Positions 18,413-31,327 are shown, numbered from the stretch's first letter. The stretch: 64,000 nucleotides of DNA from Variovorax terrae (GCF_022809125.1 NZ_JALGBI010000001.1:806001-870000); one strand, 5' to 3'. The notes: generated from the sequence alone by a model not told the origin. Made by a program: numbers and translations.

Positions 18413-19445
18413 GGGCGGGCGGCTGCGGCAGGCGCCAGCGCAGCACGGCGCGCACGAAGCCGTGGTCCGAGCGCGTGGCATCGCGGCCTTCGTGCAGGTG
18501 GTCGTTGAAGTAGTCCACGCGGCGCACGTCGCCCAGGTTGAATCGGCTGTGCGGCACGAATTCCTCGCTCACGAGAATCTGGTCGAGCACTTCCGGAAAG
18601 CCCTGGTGCACATGCGAGTAGGCCACGTCCTTCTTGAGGGCGGCCTCGCCCTGGTACTCGTAGGCGTTGAACAGGGCCACGTCGCGTGCCGCCTTGTCGT
18701 AGGCCACCTCCGAGGTGGCGGCCACCAACTGCGTGGTGACGCTGTGCGGACTGTCGTTGAAATCGCCCATCACCACCAGCGGCGTGTGCGTGCCACGCAG
18801 CAGGTCGATCACGATGCTGCGCAGGGCGGCGGCCTCGGCACCGCGCATGACGAGCGAGCGCAGGGTCGCGCGCGCCGCGACTTTGGGGTCGTCGCGGTCT
18901 TCGAGCGGGTGGCCTTGTTCGTTCTGCAGGAATTTCGGCCGCTTCGATTTCAGGTGGGCCGTCAGCACATGCACCGGCTGGCCGTGCTTCATGCGCAGGG
19001 TGGCGAGCAGCGGCGGCCGCTCGAACCGGCTGTGCGGGCCGAGGTCGGGCACCTGCACCTCGGCGCCCGGCGGAAACTCGGTGAGGGACCGCAGGGTTTC
19101 GACCGCCAGCCGGCTGACGAGGCCGACGCGCGGCGTGCCCTGGGCGCCGCTGGACGCCGGGTTGTTCTCGGCGCCGGGCACCGAGACCAGGCCGTAGTGC
19201 AGGCCGCTGCGGCTGACCGCGCCGCGCAGCGCCGCTTCGTCCCAGACTTCCTGCACCGCCAGCACATCGGCGTTGAGCGCCTTGAAGCGTCCGCCCAGCC
19301 ATTCGATCTTGCGCTCGAACTGGGCCGGCGTGTAGGCCTCCTGGTTGGGGTAGAACAGCCGCCCCGGGTTGGCGAGGTTGAGCAGGTTGCAGGTGGCCAC
19401 GGTCAGCGTGGCGTAGTTGGCAGGGGCTTCCTGAACAGGTGTCAT
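18390..19445 (-). CDS. Endonuclease/exonuclease/phosphatase (EEP) family hydrolase
   Basis: A 351-residue protein of the EEP fold. Key motifs are ATCNLLNL near the N-terminus (metal-site Asn), AVQEVWDE around residue 65 (metal-site Glu), LTAHLKSK near residue 160, VVMGDFNDSP near residue 225 and RSDHGFV near the C-terminus (catalytic Asp-His). Such enzymes hydrolyse phosphodiester or phosphomonoester bonds in nucleic acids or lipids; the substrate is not evident. No signal peptide is seen. The start ATG overlaps the stop of the NAD(P)-binding gene upstream by four bases, suggesting coupled translation. Confidence 0.82.
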   Translation of the reverse strand: MTPVQEAPANYATLTVATCNLLNLANPGRLFYPNQEAYTPAQFERKIEWLGGRFKALNADVLAVQEVWDEAALRGAVSRSGLHYGLVSVPGAENNPASSGAQGTPRVGLVSRLAVETLRSLTEFPPGAEVQVPDLGPHSRFERPPLLATLRMKHGQPVHVLTAHLKSKRPKFLQNEQGHPLEDRDDPKVAARATLRSLVMRGAEAAALRSIVIDLLRGTHTPLVVMGDFNDSPHSVTTQLVAATSEVAYDKAARDVALFNAYEYQGEAALKKDVAYSHVHQGFPEVLDQILVSEEFVPHSRFNLGDVRRVDYFNDHLHEGRDATRSDHGFVRAVLRWRLPQPPALTPARTA

Positions 19446-20030
19446 GGGCGGCGGGCCGTTTCGTGGGCATGCAGCTGGCCGGAGGGCAGCACGTGCAGGC
19501 CGGGGCCTGCGTGCATCACGGCCTCGCGCAGGGCATCCGCCACCTCGCGCGCCGTGACGGAGCGGTAGTTGGCGGGAATGAAGGGATTGAGCCGCCGCAT
19601 GGTGGCGAGCATGAACGCCTCGCCGCGACGGCGGGGCTGTTCGAGCGAGGAGCGGTCGCCCACGAGAAAGGACGGCCGCGCGATCACGACGGTCTCGAAG
19701 CCCAGGCGGGCAACGGCCTCTTCCATTTCGCCTTTCATGCGGTTGTAGAACACCGCCGAGCGGGCCTGGGCGCCCATGGCACTGACCACACCCAGGCGGG
19801 TTGCACCGGCCGCGCGTGCGGCGCGCGCCGTGGCGACGACGGCGTCGACATCCACGGCACGAAAGGCCGCCTGGCTGCCTGCCACCTTGATGGTGGTGCC
19901 CAGGGCGATGTAGACCTCGGAGACCGCCGGCAGGGCCGGCAGCGCGGCGTAGTCCACCGTGTGGCAGATCAGCCGGGGACGGACCAGCGGCAAGGGTCGG
20001 CGGCCCAGGCAGTGGACCGCCGCATAGCGC

Positions 20031-21614
<1,584 letters not shown>

Positions 21615-21832
21615 AAGGAGGCGCCCATCCGGGCGCTGGGTGATCGGCCTGTCGGGATTTCGGAGAAACCCCGCCAGTCAAAGGCAGATACGGGTCAAAG
21701 AAGGGAGGGCGATTGCCCGGAGAATTGCAGCAAACTGGATCCCTGCAATCCCTCTATTGTCGCATGCCTTGGCGCGCCGCGCCGGATCGGGGCTTCGGGG
21801 GCGCGCCGCGGCACCCGGCCGCAGGAACGCGC

Positions 21833-22306
21833 TCAGGCGCTGGCGGCCATCTGGCGCAGCGAGTGCAGTTTGGCGGTCAGTTGGGGCGGATTGCCCTTGT
21901 CTTCGAGGGCGCTGCACAGGCTGGCCACCACGTGCGACAGATCGGCGAAGCCTTGCGCCTTCTCGATCTGCAACTGCGCTTTCAGGCGTGCCGTGAACCC
22001 CAGCCCCGAGGCGATTTCGGTGGCCAGGCGCACGGTGGCGCGATAGCGGTCCGACGGGTCGCCGCCGGCCACTTCGCGCTTCGGCTGCACCGGCCGCAGC
22101 ACCACCGGCACGTGGCTCGTGAGCAGTCCCAGGTTGCACAGCCGCTCCAGCGCGGCGGCCAGGGTGGTCGGCGGCATCATCTGCACCAGTTGCTCGAAAG
22201 TCCGCTCGCCGTCGCACAGGATCAGCACCTGTCTTTGGTGCGGCGTGAGCCCGTGTTCGCGGCTGGACAGCTCGGCGCGGCCGGCTTCGGTTTTGACATA
22301 AAGCAT
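21833..22306 (-). CDS. Hypothetical protein with possible winged-helix N-terminus
   Basis: A 157-residue protein I do not recognise. Residues about 18-75 (LTPHQRQVLILCDGERTFEQL, then LAAALERLCNLGLL) look like a helix-turn-helix or winged-helix module. The remainder is helical and charged, with no membrane segment or signal peptide. It starts at an ATG preceded by GGAGGT. It is divergent from ettA across 228 bases, which contain a TTGTCA-like element for this strand and nothing else that I can identify. A response-linked or type IV pilus-linked role has been guessed for similar small proteins, but nothing here supports one. Confidence 0.6.
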   Translation of the reverse strand: MLYVKTEAGRAELSSREHGLTPHQRQVLILCDGERTFEQLVQMMPPTTLAAALERLCNLGLLTSHVPVVLRPVQPKREVAGGDPSDRYRATVRLATEIASGLGFTARLKAQLQIEKAQGFADLSHVVASLCSALEDKGNPPQLTAKLHSLRQMAASA

Positions 22307-22534
22307 AGGACCTCCATGGGGTGGGATGGGTCTCCCTGCCTGCCAGTTTGGTTACATGTCCTTACGATTAATTGACAAATGCACCAACCTAGGGAAAAAC
22401 CGGAGTCGCCGTGCACAAATGGGATGCGTCCCCAAAAAGAGCCGGGAAGCGGTCCTCGGTTATGCTTTAAGGTTCTGCGCCTCCTTCAGGCCTCTGAGGG
22501 TTGCCGCCCCGACCTCCCTCCAGAATTGCACACC

Positions 22535-24196
<1,662 letters not shown>

Positions 24197-24228
24197 CCAC
24201 GAACGACACACCACGGGCAGGGGATCCC

Positions 24229-26388
24229 ATGAAAGTCTCACTGAAGCGCAGATTCGGGGTGGCAGACGATCCGGGCGCCCTGCGGCCCTCCTTGCAGGAC
24301 TGCCTGGAGGCGGTGCTGCTGCAGGCCGATTCCCTGATCGACAGCGTGCTCGACAGCCTGGCGGTCCCCATCGAACGGGCGCGCAAGGCCGCGGAGCGCG
24401 GCGAGCGGCCCGCGCCCGACCTGGCCGCGCTGAGGCAACTGGTGAGCCAGCGGGCGGCCGTGCGCCAGAGCTTCTCGGCCCATCTGCGCCAGGCCATCTA
24501 TGGCGGCGGCGGGGTGGAGGCGCAGGCCCGCGGGCTGGTGCGTTTCGAGGACCTGCAGCTGTTCGAGGAAGCCCAGCTCGATGAAAGCATCGAGCTGGCG
24601 CGCGCCATGCAGGAGGTCGCGGCCTCGGTGGACGAGGTGCTGCCCGCGCTCGATGCGCTGATGAGCACGCTGCTGGGCTGGATCACGGTGCAGCCCCAGA
24701 TCAATCCGCTGCGGCCCGAGTTGTTCGTGCGCGCGCTGCGCGAGTGCATCGCGGAGCAGGTCGACGATGCCCAGGGGCGCAGCGCAGCGATCGTCCCGGC
24801 CGCCGGTCGCATGGGCGTGAGCCTGCGCCTGCTGTACCGCGACCTGTCCGACTGGCTGCGCTCGCATGGCGTCGAGCCCGCGAGCCAGGGCGCCCCGGTC
24901 ATCACGTCGGGCAAGGCCGCGGCCGAGCCCAGCTCGGTAGCGCGCACCCTGCTGACGCTGGACCGGCTGCGCCGGCTGCTGTCCGGCGAGCTGGACGACG
25001 CGCCGGGCCTGGCCGGGCGCAGTCCGCAGGATTTCATGCACACCGTGCCGGCCTCGGTCGAGGCGCTGCAGGACATGAAGCAGGTCGAGGCCATGGTGCA
25101 GCGGCTCAGCAAGCGGCCGCGCGAGCCGGGCGGCGCGGCCGGCCCGAACGGCCGGCGGCGCCCGCCACTCGACGGCAAGCAGTTGGGCAAGCAGGTCGGC
25201 GAGGAAGTGGCCCGCATGATGCTGGACAAGCTGATGGAGGACGAGCGGCTGCTGCCGAGCGTGCGCGACCTGCTGCAGGCGCTGGAACCTGTGCTGCTGC
25301 ACCTGACCAAGGCCGACGCCCGTTTCTTCAGCGACCGCCAGCACCCGGCCCGGCGCTTCCTTGACCGCGTGACGCACCGCAGCCTGGCCTATGCCACGGA
25401 GCGCGACGAGGGTTTTCGCCGGTTCCTCCAGTCGATGGAGGACGCGGTCGTCAGCATCAGCGAGCAGCCCGAAGGGCAGGCGTCGGTCACGTTCGCCCAT
25501 GCCCTGCAGCAGCTGGAGGCGCAATGGGCCCGCCAGGACAAGGCGCAGCACCAGCGCCAGGAAGAGGCGGCGCGCGCCCTGATGCATGCGGAGCAGCGCA
25601 ACCTGCTGGCCCAGCGGCTGGCCGGCGAATTCCGCGAGCGCACGCACGACAAGGAGGTGCCGGCCTTCGTGGTCGACTTCCTGTGCGGCCCGTGGGCCCA
25701 GGTGGTGGCCGAATCGCAACTGAGCTGCACCGACGGCCGCAATGATCCCGAAGGCTTCATGGCGCTGGTGGAGGAACTGCTCTGGAGCGTGCAGCCGCGC
25801 CTGGTCCGGCGTCAGCGCAGCCGGCTGGTCGGGCTGATCCCGGCGCTGCTGGCCGGGCTGCGCCAGGGCCTGCAGCGCATCGGCTACCCGGCCGAGCGGA
25901 TCACCCCGTTGTTCGACCAACTGATCGCCCTGCACGAGGCTCTGCTGCAGGAGGACGCGCCGGCGGCCAGTGCCCAGCCGGCCCCGGTGCCGGAGGAGGC
26001 CGTGTGGCTGGCCGAGCGCGAGGCCAGCGAGTCCGGCTACCTGGCGGCCGATTCGGTGATGCCGGTGGAGCCGCCCGCAGTGGCGCCCGAGGCGGCGGAC
26101 GAGATCGCGCCGGCCCCTGCGGCGGCCGGCGAGCTGTCCATCGGAGCCTGGATCGAGCTGATGCTCGAAGGGCAGTGGGTGCGCGCCCAATTGAGCTGGG
26201 CCAGCCCGCACCGCACCCTGTTCATGTTCATCTCGCGCGGCGGACTGGCGCATTCCATGTCGCGGCGCACCATGGAGCGCCTGCGCGCGCAGGGGCTGAT
26301 GCGCGTCGTGGCCGACGAGCACGTGGTCGACCATGCGCTCGACGCCGTGGCCCAGGCCGCCTTGCGCAACACCCTCGACAAAACCTGA
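24229..26388 (+). CDS. DUF1631 family protein, first paralogue
   Basis: A 719-residue, mostly helical, Arg/Glu-rich protein of the DUF1631 family; its members are sometimes misnamed thymidine phosphorylase. No signal peptide is present. Conserved blocks are RLLYRDLSDWLRSHGV near residue 205, RFFSDRQHPARRFLDRVTHR near residue 370, AEQRNLLAQRLAGE near 460, FLCGPWAQVV near 485 and a C-terminal beta-rich part with LSWASPHRTLFMF and HSMSRRTMERL. A low-complexity Ala/Pro/Glu stretch separates the helical body from the C-terminal domain. It lies 32 bases after ettA and is followed by a second copy 22 bases later. Biochemical function is unknown. Confidence 0.88.
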   Translation: MKVSLKRRFGVADDPGALRPSLQDCLEAVLLQADSLIDSVLDSLAVPIERARKAAERGERPAPDLAALRQLVSQRAAVRQSFSAHLRQAIYGGGGVEAQARGLVRFEDLQLFEEAQLDESIELARAMQEVAASVDEVLPALDALMSTLLGWITVQPQINPLRPELFVRALRECIAEQVDDAQGRSAAIVPAAGRMGVSLRLLYRDLSDWLRSHGVEPASQGAPVITSGKAAAEPSSVARTLLTLDRLRRLLSGELDDAPGLAGRSPQDFMHTVPASVEALQDMKQVEAMVQRLSKRPREPGGAAGPNGRRRPPLDGKQLGKQVGEEVARMMLDKLMEDERLLPSVRDLLQALEPVLLHLTKADARFFSDRQHPARRFLDRVTHRSLAYATERDEGFRRFLQSMEDAVVSISEQPEGQASVTFAHALQQLEAQWARQDKAQHQRQEEAARALMHAEQRNLLAQRLAGEFRERTHDKEVPAFVVDFLCGPWAQVVAESQLSCTDGRNDPEGFMALVEELLWSVQPRLVRRQRSRLVGLIPALLAGLRQGLQRIGYPAERITPLFDQLIALHEALLQEDAPAASAQPAPVPEEAVWLAEREASESGYLAADSVMPVEPPAVAPEAADEIAPAPAAAGELSIGAWIELMLEGQWVRAQLSWASPHRTLFMFISRGGLAHSMSRRTMERLRAQGLMRVVADEHVVDHALDAVAQAALRNTLDKT

Positions 26389-26410
26389 CCCCAGTCCGGA
26401 GCCCTGTTCC

Positions 26411-28660
26411 ATGGCGATACAAGATCCCCATCAGATGCAGCAGCATGCGGCCCTGTACGAGTCGTGCGTCAGCGAGGCGGCCCGCCGCGGCAAGCCCCTG
26501 ATGCACAAGCTGGTTGACAGCACGCGCCTGGCGTTGCACCAGCGCACGGGCCGGGTGAGCGACCCGCACGAGCTCAGCCCCGTGATGGAGTCGCTGCGGC
26601 TGCTCAACAAGCACGAAGCCATGCTGGTCGAGCGCTATCCCGAGGCACTGAAGGCGGCGTTCGCCGAAGCCGTGTCGAGCGGCGCCGCCAGGCCGGCGCA
26701 CACCGAGGCCCCGAGCTTCGACGAGCTGGAGCTGATGGACGAAGCGCAGGTCCAGGAAAGCGTGGAACTGGCCCGGGCCCAGCAGCTGGCGCTGCTGGCC
26801 TCGGACGCACAGCTGACCGAACTCAATGCCCTGATCTGCGCGGCGCAGGGCCTCAAGACCGTGCAGCCCGACCGCAATCCGCTGCGCCCGGACGTCTACG
26901 TGCGCACGCTGCTGGCCGTGCTGAAGCAGACCGAGGTGGCGGCATCGGTGCGCCTGCGCTGGATGCAGTACATGGGCGAGACCCTGGGGCAGGAGCTGGC
27001 CGACACCTATTCCGAACTGTCGATCCAGCTGCGCTCGCACCGCGTCGTGGCGGCGGCCTACACCGTCACGCAGACGGCGCCGCCTGGCAGCCCGGCCGCG
27101 AGCCGCCCGCCGGCCGCCGCGCGCAGCCGCGACGACGTGCTGCTGACGGTGGACCAGCTGCGCCGCCTGCTGGCGGGCGAACTGGACGGTGCCCAGGAGC
27201 CATTTGCAGCCCAGTTCGCGCGCGAATTCGAAGGCGCGGGCCGCGAGGCCGCCGTGCGCCCCGAATTCAGCCCCACCGTGCCGGCGGCCTTCGAGGCCCT
27301 GCAGGAAATGAAGCAGGTCGAGACCGTCATGCAGCGCCTGGCCGTCCGCAACAAGGCGGCCGAGCCGGCCCGCGTTCCGGGCACCGCATCGGCCGCCGCT
27401 CCGAGCCTGGGGCAGAGCCTGGGCCAGGAGGTGGTCAACCTGATGGTGGACAACATCGCCCACGACCCGCGCCTGCTGGCCCCGGTGCAGCAGGTGGTGC
27501 GCAGCCTGGAGCCGGCGCTGCTGAAGCTGGCCTTGATCGACCCGCGTTTCTTCAGCGACAAGCGCCATCCGGCCCGGCACCTGCTCGAGCAGGTGACGCA
27601 GCGCAGCCTGGCGTGGGGCCGCGTCGATGCGCCTGGTTTCAGCGCCTTCATGGAGCCCCTGCTGCAGGCGGTCGATGCGCTGGTGGAGATGCCGATCGGC
27701 GGCGCCGAGCCGTTCTCGTTCGCGCTGAAATCGCTCGAGGAAGCCTGGGACGAACAGCAAGGGCACGAGCGCCGGCAGCGCGACAAGGCGATGCAGGCGC
27801 TCATGCAGGCGGAGCAGCGCAACCTGCTGGCGGAAAAGCTGGCCGCCGAGCTGCGCAACCGGCCCGACCTGCTGCAGGCGCCGGCGCCGATGGCCGCCTT
27901 CCTGTGCGGGCCCTGGACCCAGGTGATGGCCCAGGCCAAGCTGGCGGATGCGGGCGCCTCCGCCGATCCCGGCGGCTATGCCGGCATCATCAACGACCTG
28001 CTGTGGAGCGCGCAGCCCCAGTTGGCGCACCAGCACCTGGCCCGGCTGACCCGGCTGATCCCGCCGCTGCTGGACAAGCTGCGCGAAGGCCTGCGCAGCA
28101 TCGACTACCCGCGCCCGCTGACCCACGCCTTCTTCGAGACCCTGATGGCGCTGCACCAGCAGGCCCTGAAACCCACCGCGACCCCGGCCGCGCCGCCTGC
28201 CGCCGCGTCCACGCGCGAGGAACTCGAAGCCCGCTTCAGCCGCACGGACGGCGCGATCCCCTGGATCGCGCCCACCGAGGCGCAGCACTCGGGCTTCATG
28301 GACACCGAGGAACCTCCCAGCACCCGGCCGCCGTTCGCGGCCACGCAGCCCGCCTTCACGGCCGCGCTGCTTCAGCCCGCGCCGGCCAGCCGCGCCGCCG
28401 GCATCCCCCTGGGCGCCTGGGTGGAACTGCTCGTGCAGGACCGCTGGGTCCGTACCCAGCTGACCTGGGCCAGCCCGCACGGCACGCTGTTCATGTTCAC
28501 CAGCGTCGACGGCGGCACCCATTCCATGACGCGCCGCTCGCTCGACACGCTGCTGGCCGAGGGCCGCCTTCAGGTGGTGTCGGGGCAGGCCGTGGTGGAC
28601 GGCGCGCTCGATGCCGTGGCGCAGACCGCCATGCGCAACAGCCTGGACGTCATGCTCTGA
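26411..28660 (+). CDS. DUF1631 family protein, second paralogue
   Basis: A 749-residue paralogue of the preceding gene. The same blocks occur in the same order: RFFSDKRHPARHLLEQVTQR, AEQRNLLAEKLAAEL, FLCGPWTQVMAQ, LTWASPHGTLFMF and HSMTRRSLDTLL. The helical body differs more, and the linker before the C-terminal domain is longer and Ala/Pro/Thr-rich. The C-terminal domain recalls PilZ-like beta barrels in its position and strand pattern, but the RxxxR and D/NxSxxG motifs of c-di-GMP binding are not seen. It ends 11 bases inside the convergent TAXI-receptor gene. The pair probably arose by tandem duplication. Confidence 0.88.
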   Translation: MAIQDPHQMQQHAALYESCVSEAARRGKPLMHKLVDSTRLALHQRTGRVSDPHELSPVMESLRLLNKHEAMLVERYPEALKAAFAEAVSSGAARPAHTEAPSFDELELMDEAQVQESVELARAQQLALLASDAQLTELNALICAAQGLKTVQPDRNPLRPDVYVRTLLAVLKQTEVAASVRLRWMQYMGETLGQELADTYSELSIQLRSHRVVAAAYTVTQTAPPGSPAASRPPAAARSRDDVLLTVDQLRRLLAGELDGAQEPFAAQFAREFEGAGREAAVRPEFSPTVPAAFEALQEMKQVETVMQRLAVRNKAAEPARVPGTASAAAPSLGQSLGQEVVNLMVDNIAHDPRLLAPVQQVVRSLEPALLKLALIDPRFFSDKRHPARHLLEQVTQRSLAWGRVDAPGFSAFMEPLLQAVDALVEMPIGGAEPFSFALKSLEEAWDEQQGHERRQRDKAMQALMQAEQRNLLAEKLAAELRNRPDLLQAPAPMAAFLCGPWTQVMAQAKLADAGASADPGGYAGIINDLLWSAQPQLAHQHLARLTRLIPPLLDKLREGLRSIDYPRPLTHAFFETLMALHQQALKPTATPAAPPAAASTREELEARFSRTDGAIPWIAPTEAQHSGFMDTEEPPSTRPPFAATQPAFTAALLQPAPASRAAGIPLGAWVELLVQDRWVRTQLTWASPHGTLFMFTSVDGGTHSMTRRSLDTLLAEGRLQVVSGQAVVDGALDAVAQTAMRNSLDVML

Positions 28661-29990
28661 GCAGCTTCTTGCGCACCAGGTGGATGTTGTTGCGCAGGGC
28701 GTACAGCTCGTCGGCGTAGGACAGCGGCACATTGATGTGGCCGGCCCGGCTTTCCAGGTTGTTCAGCTCCCTGAGCAGGTCCTGCGGGTCGCCGGTTCCG
28801 GCTTCGAGCCGGTGCTCGATGTCGCGCAGCTGCGCGTACCAGCGGAACACCCGCGAGCGGATGCGGAACTGGTACAGCGGCGGCACGATGCGGCTCAGCG
28901 GCAGCAGCACCGCGATGATGATGCCCAGCACCAGCCACATGCGCTCCACCAGGTTGGCCAGCCAGAACGGCAGGTAGCGCTGCAGCAGCGGCGGCCCGTT
29001 GCGCAGCGCGCGGTCGGCCTCGGGTGACAGCGGGAACTCACCCTGGCCGGCCTTGGGAAATTCATGCGCGCGGTTGAACCAGCCGGCGCCGCCGTGCAGG
29101 TTGATCGCCGCCTGCGAGAACAGCTGCAGCAGCGCGGGGTGCGTGCCGTCGCGGGCCAGCAGCGTGGTGGTGGAGGCCACCAGACGCACGTTCTGCGGCG
29201 GCACGTCGGCCGCCAGGTCGACCACGCCGCGCGGCAGCACCACCGGCGTGAGGAAGGCAAAGCGGCGCGAATAGGCCTCGCTCTGCGGAAAGTCCATGAG
29301 CCGCACACCCGGCGTCTGCAGCAGCATCTGCACCATCAGCGCCTCGGGCGCCGAGGCGAACACGATGGCGTCGAGCTCGCCGCCGAGGAAGGCCACGGTG
29401 GCCGGGGTCTGCTCGAGCTGGCTCAGCGTGATGTTTTTGGCATCGATCCGGTTGACCTCCAGCAGCTTGGCCATCAGGCTCGGCACGCCGCTGCCCGGCG
29501 TGCCTACGTTCAGGCGCAGGCCTTGCAGCTGCGTCAGCGAGGCCAGCCCCGCATCGCTGCCGGTGGCCTTGCGCGCCGCGTCCTCGCGGTAGAACAGCCA
29601 GACCGGCTCCAGGAACAGGCTGCCCAGCGATTCGAGGGTGTTCTCGTCGTCGGCCTGCACGTCGCCGCTGCCGCCCTGCACGAAGCCCAGGTCGGCCTTG
29701 CCCTCGCGCAGCAGCCGCAGGTTGTCCGACGAGCCCTCGCTGGGCAGCAGCCGCACCTCGATGCCGTTGCCGGCCAGCGCCTTGGCGTAGCGCTTGCCGA
29801 ATTCCTCGTACGCGCTTTGCGCCGGGCCGGTGGCCAGCGTCACGCGCTTGGGCGGATTCGGGTCGAGCCACCAGTAGGCCAGCACCAGCAGCGCCACGCT
29901 GAGCAGCGCGAACGGGCCGGCCGAGACCAGCAGGTCGCGCAGCGACAGCAGGGTGTAGCGGATGGCTTGGGGCATGGCCGGGGCTTTCAT
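28650..29990 (-). CDS. TAXI-family TRAP solute-receptor protein with membrane anchors
   Basis: A 446-residue protein. An N-terminal membrane segment lies at about residues 20-40, followed by a TAXI-type receptor domain (LATGPAQSAYEEFGKRYAKAL, LGFVQGGSGD, LRLNVGTPGSGVPSLM). A second membrane segment (LVLGIIIAVLLPL) near residue 355 precedes a helical cytoplasmic tail. Unlike classical TAXI receptors it has no cleavable signal and no TRAP membrane genes beside it, so it may be a membrane-bound sensor or a receptor for a distant transporter. The start ATG overlaps the stop of the P1 peptidase gene by four bases. It is convergent with the DUF1631 gene. Confidence 0.8.
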   Translation of the reverse strand: MKAPAMPQAIRYTLLSLRDLLVSAGPFALLSVALLVLAYWWLDPNPPKRVTLATGPAQSAYEEFGKRYAKALAGNGIEVRLLPSEGSSDNLRLLREGKADLGFVQGGSGDVQADDENTLESLGSLFLEPVWLFYREDAARKATGSDAGLASLTQLQGLRLNVGTPGSGVPSLMAKLLEVNRIDAKNITLSQLEQTPATVAFLGGELDAIVFASAPEALMVQMLLQTPGVRLMDFPQSEAYSRRFAFLTPVVLPRGVVDLAADVPPQNVRLVASTTTLLARDGTHPALLQLFSQAAINLHGGAGWFNRAHEFPKAGQGEFPLSPEADRALRNGPPLLQRYLPFWLANLVERMWLVLGIIIAVLLPLSRIVPPLYQFRIRSRVFRWYAQLRDIEHRLEAGTGDPQDLLRELNNLESRAGHINVPLSYADELYALRNNIHLVRKKLLRA

Positions 29991-31006
29991 CGTGCGGCCG
30001 CGAGATCGGCGGCCGAGGGCAGGTGCAGCGCACCGATGCGCAGGCCCTGCGCGGCCCGCACCGCGTTCACCACGGCGCGCGCCGTGGCTTCGGCAAACAG
30101 GGTGCCCAGCGTCATCATGCCCAAGGTCTTACCCGAGGCGCCGGTGCCCAGCGAGAACAGCGTGTCGCCGTCGGACATCGTATGCACCGGGTTGATGCTG
30201 CGCGCCAGGCCGTCATGCGCCATCTGCGCCAGCTTGCGGGCCTGCACCTTGGTGATCACGGCATCGGTGGCGATCACGCCAATGGTGGTGTTGGTGCCGG
30301 CCAGCAGCGGCTTCGGCGCCACGCCGCGCAGCAGCGCGCGGCGCGTGTCGAACAGCTTGTTGCCGTTGGGTGTGCGGGCGCCGGCGATCACCTGCGCGGT
30401 GTCCGGGTCCACCACGTCGCCCAGGGCGTTGCAGGCGATCAGCGCGCCCACGGTCACGCCGTCCACCGTGACGGAGGCGGTGCCGATGCCGCCCTTCATC
30501 GCGCGGTCGATGCCGAAGATCTTGCCCACGGCCGCGCCCGCGCCCGCGCCCACGTTGCCCTCGGCCGGGCGGCGCGTCGAGGCGGCCTCGCAGGCCGCGT
30601 AGCCAGCGGCCGCATCGGGGCGGATGGCGGCGTCGCCGACCAGGATATCGAACAGCACGGCCGCCGGCACGATGGGCAGCCGGCCCACGCGCACGTCGAA
30701 GCCGACGCCGCGCTCCTCCAGCCAGCGCATCACGCCGCTGGCGGCGTCCAGGCCCCAGGCGCTGCCACCGGCCAGGGTGATGGCGTGCACGCGGTCCACC
30801 AGGTTCTCGGGCGCCAGCAGGTCGGTCTCGCGCGTGCCGGGCGCCGCGCCGCGCACGTCCACGCCCGCTACCGCACCCGCGCGTGTGAGGACCACGCTGC
30901 AGCCCGTGGGCCGGCGGGCATCGGTGAAATGGCCGACCTCGATGCCGGCGACATCGGTGATGGCGCCGCCGTGGCGGCGCGGGCGGCGGGCGGTGGATTC
31001 AGGCAT
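29987..31006 (-). CDS. P1 (S58, DmpA-like) family aminopeptidase
   Basis: A 339-residue Ntn-hydrolase of the P1/DmpA family, which cleaves itself and then acts as an aminopeptidase or amidase on small peptides. The self-cleavage region is GTNTTIGVIATDA near residue 237; the second Thr is the likely nucleophile, where DmpA has Ser. Other family segments are VGHFTDARRPTGCSVVL near the N-terminus, TLAGGSAWGLDAASGVM near residue 75 and GNVGAGAGAAVGKIFG near residue 150. The start codon follows directly on the stop of the CusF-like gene, and the stop overlaps the TAXI gene, so it belongs to the same transcript as the copper genes. Confidence 0.88.
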   Translation of the reverse strand: MPESTARRPRRHGGAITDVAGIEVGHFTDARRPTGCSVVLTRAGAVAGVDVRGAAPGTRETDLLAPENLVDRVHAITLAGGSAWGLDAASGVMRWLEERGVGFDVRVGRLPIVPAAVLFDILVGDAAIRPDAAAGYAACEAASTRRPAEGNVGAGAGAAVGKIFGIDRAMKGGIGTASVTVDGVTVGALIACNALGDVVDPDTAQVIAGARTPNGNKLFDTRRALLRGVAPKPLLAGTNTTIGVIATDAVITKVQARKLAQMAHDGLARSINPVHTMSDGDTLFSLGTGASGKTLGMMTLGTLFAEATARAVVNAVRAAQGLRIGALHLPSAADLAAAR

Positions 31007-31327
31007 TCAGGGCGCTGCTTTCTCAAGGTGGGTGACGGTGAACTGCCCATCTATCTTATCGGCGCGAAAGCGCACCGTGTCGCCGGCGGCGGCCACGTCG
31101 AGCAGCTGCGGCTCGGTCACGCGGAACACCATGGTCATGGGCGGCATGCCGAGGTTCTTGATCTCACCGTGCCTGAGCGTGATGCGGGCCGTCTCGCGGT
31201 CCACCTTGCGCACTTCGGCGCGGCTCATCTCGGTGGTGCCGGCCGGGTCGGCCGCAGGGGCCTGGGCCTGGGCGGCGGTGCCCAGCAGGCTGGCGGCGAG
31301 CAGCAGAGGAATCAGAAAGCGGTTCAT
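31007..31327 (-). CDS. CusF-like periplasmic copper-binding protein
   Basis: A 106-residue exported protein with a signal peptide ending at AQA-Q near residue 22. The copper site of CusF is largely conserved: His in ITLRHGEI and two methionines in MPPMTMVF. The tryptophan that caps the Cu(I) site in E. coli CusF (NWPEMTM) is a methionine here (GMPPMTM), as in many stand-alone copper-binding homologues. It would carry or buffer Cu(I) or Ag(I) in the periplasm. Its start overlaps the stop of the DUF411 gene by four bases. Confidence 0.85.
   Translation of the reverse strand: MNRFLIPLLLAASLLGTAAQAQAPAADPAGTTEMSRAEVRKVDRETARITLRHGEIKNLGMPPMTMVFRVTEPQLLDVAAAGDTVRFRADKIDGQFTVTHLEKAAP

Noticed and set aside
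22372..22377. TTGACA as a -35 element for ettA
   Set aside because: No -10-like hexamer occurs at 16-18 bases; TATGCT at 22461 is too far away.
24238..26412. Antisense open frame of 724 codons opposite the first DUF1631 gene, and a similar one (26228-28732) opposite the second
   Set aside because: Both mirror the sense codon bias, have no recognisable motif and no ribosome-binding site.
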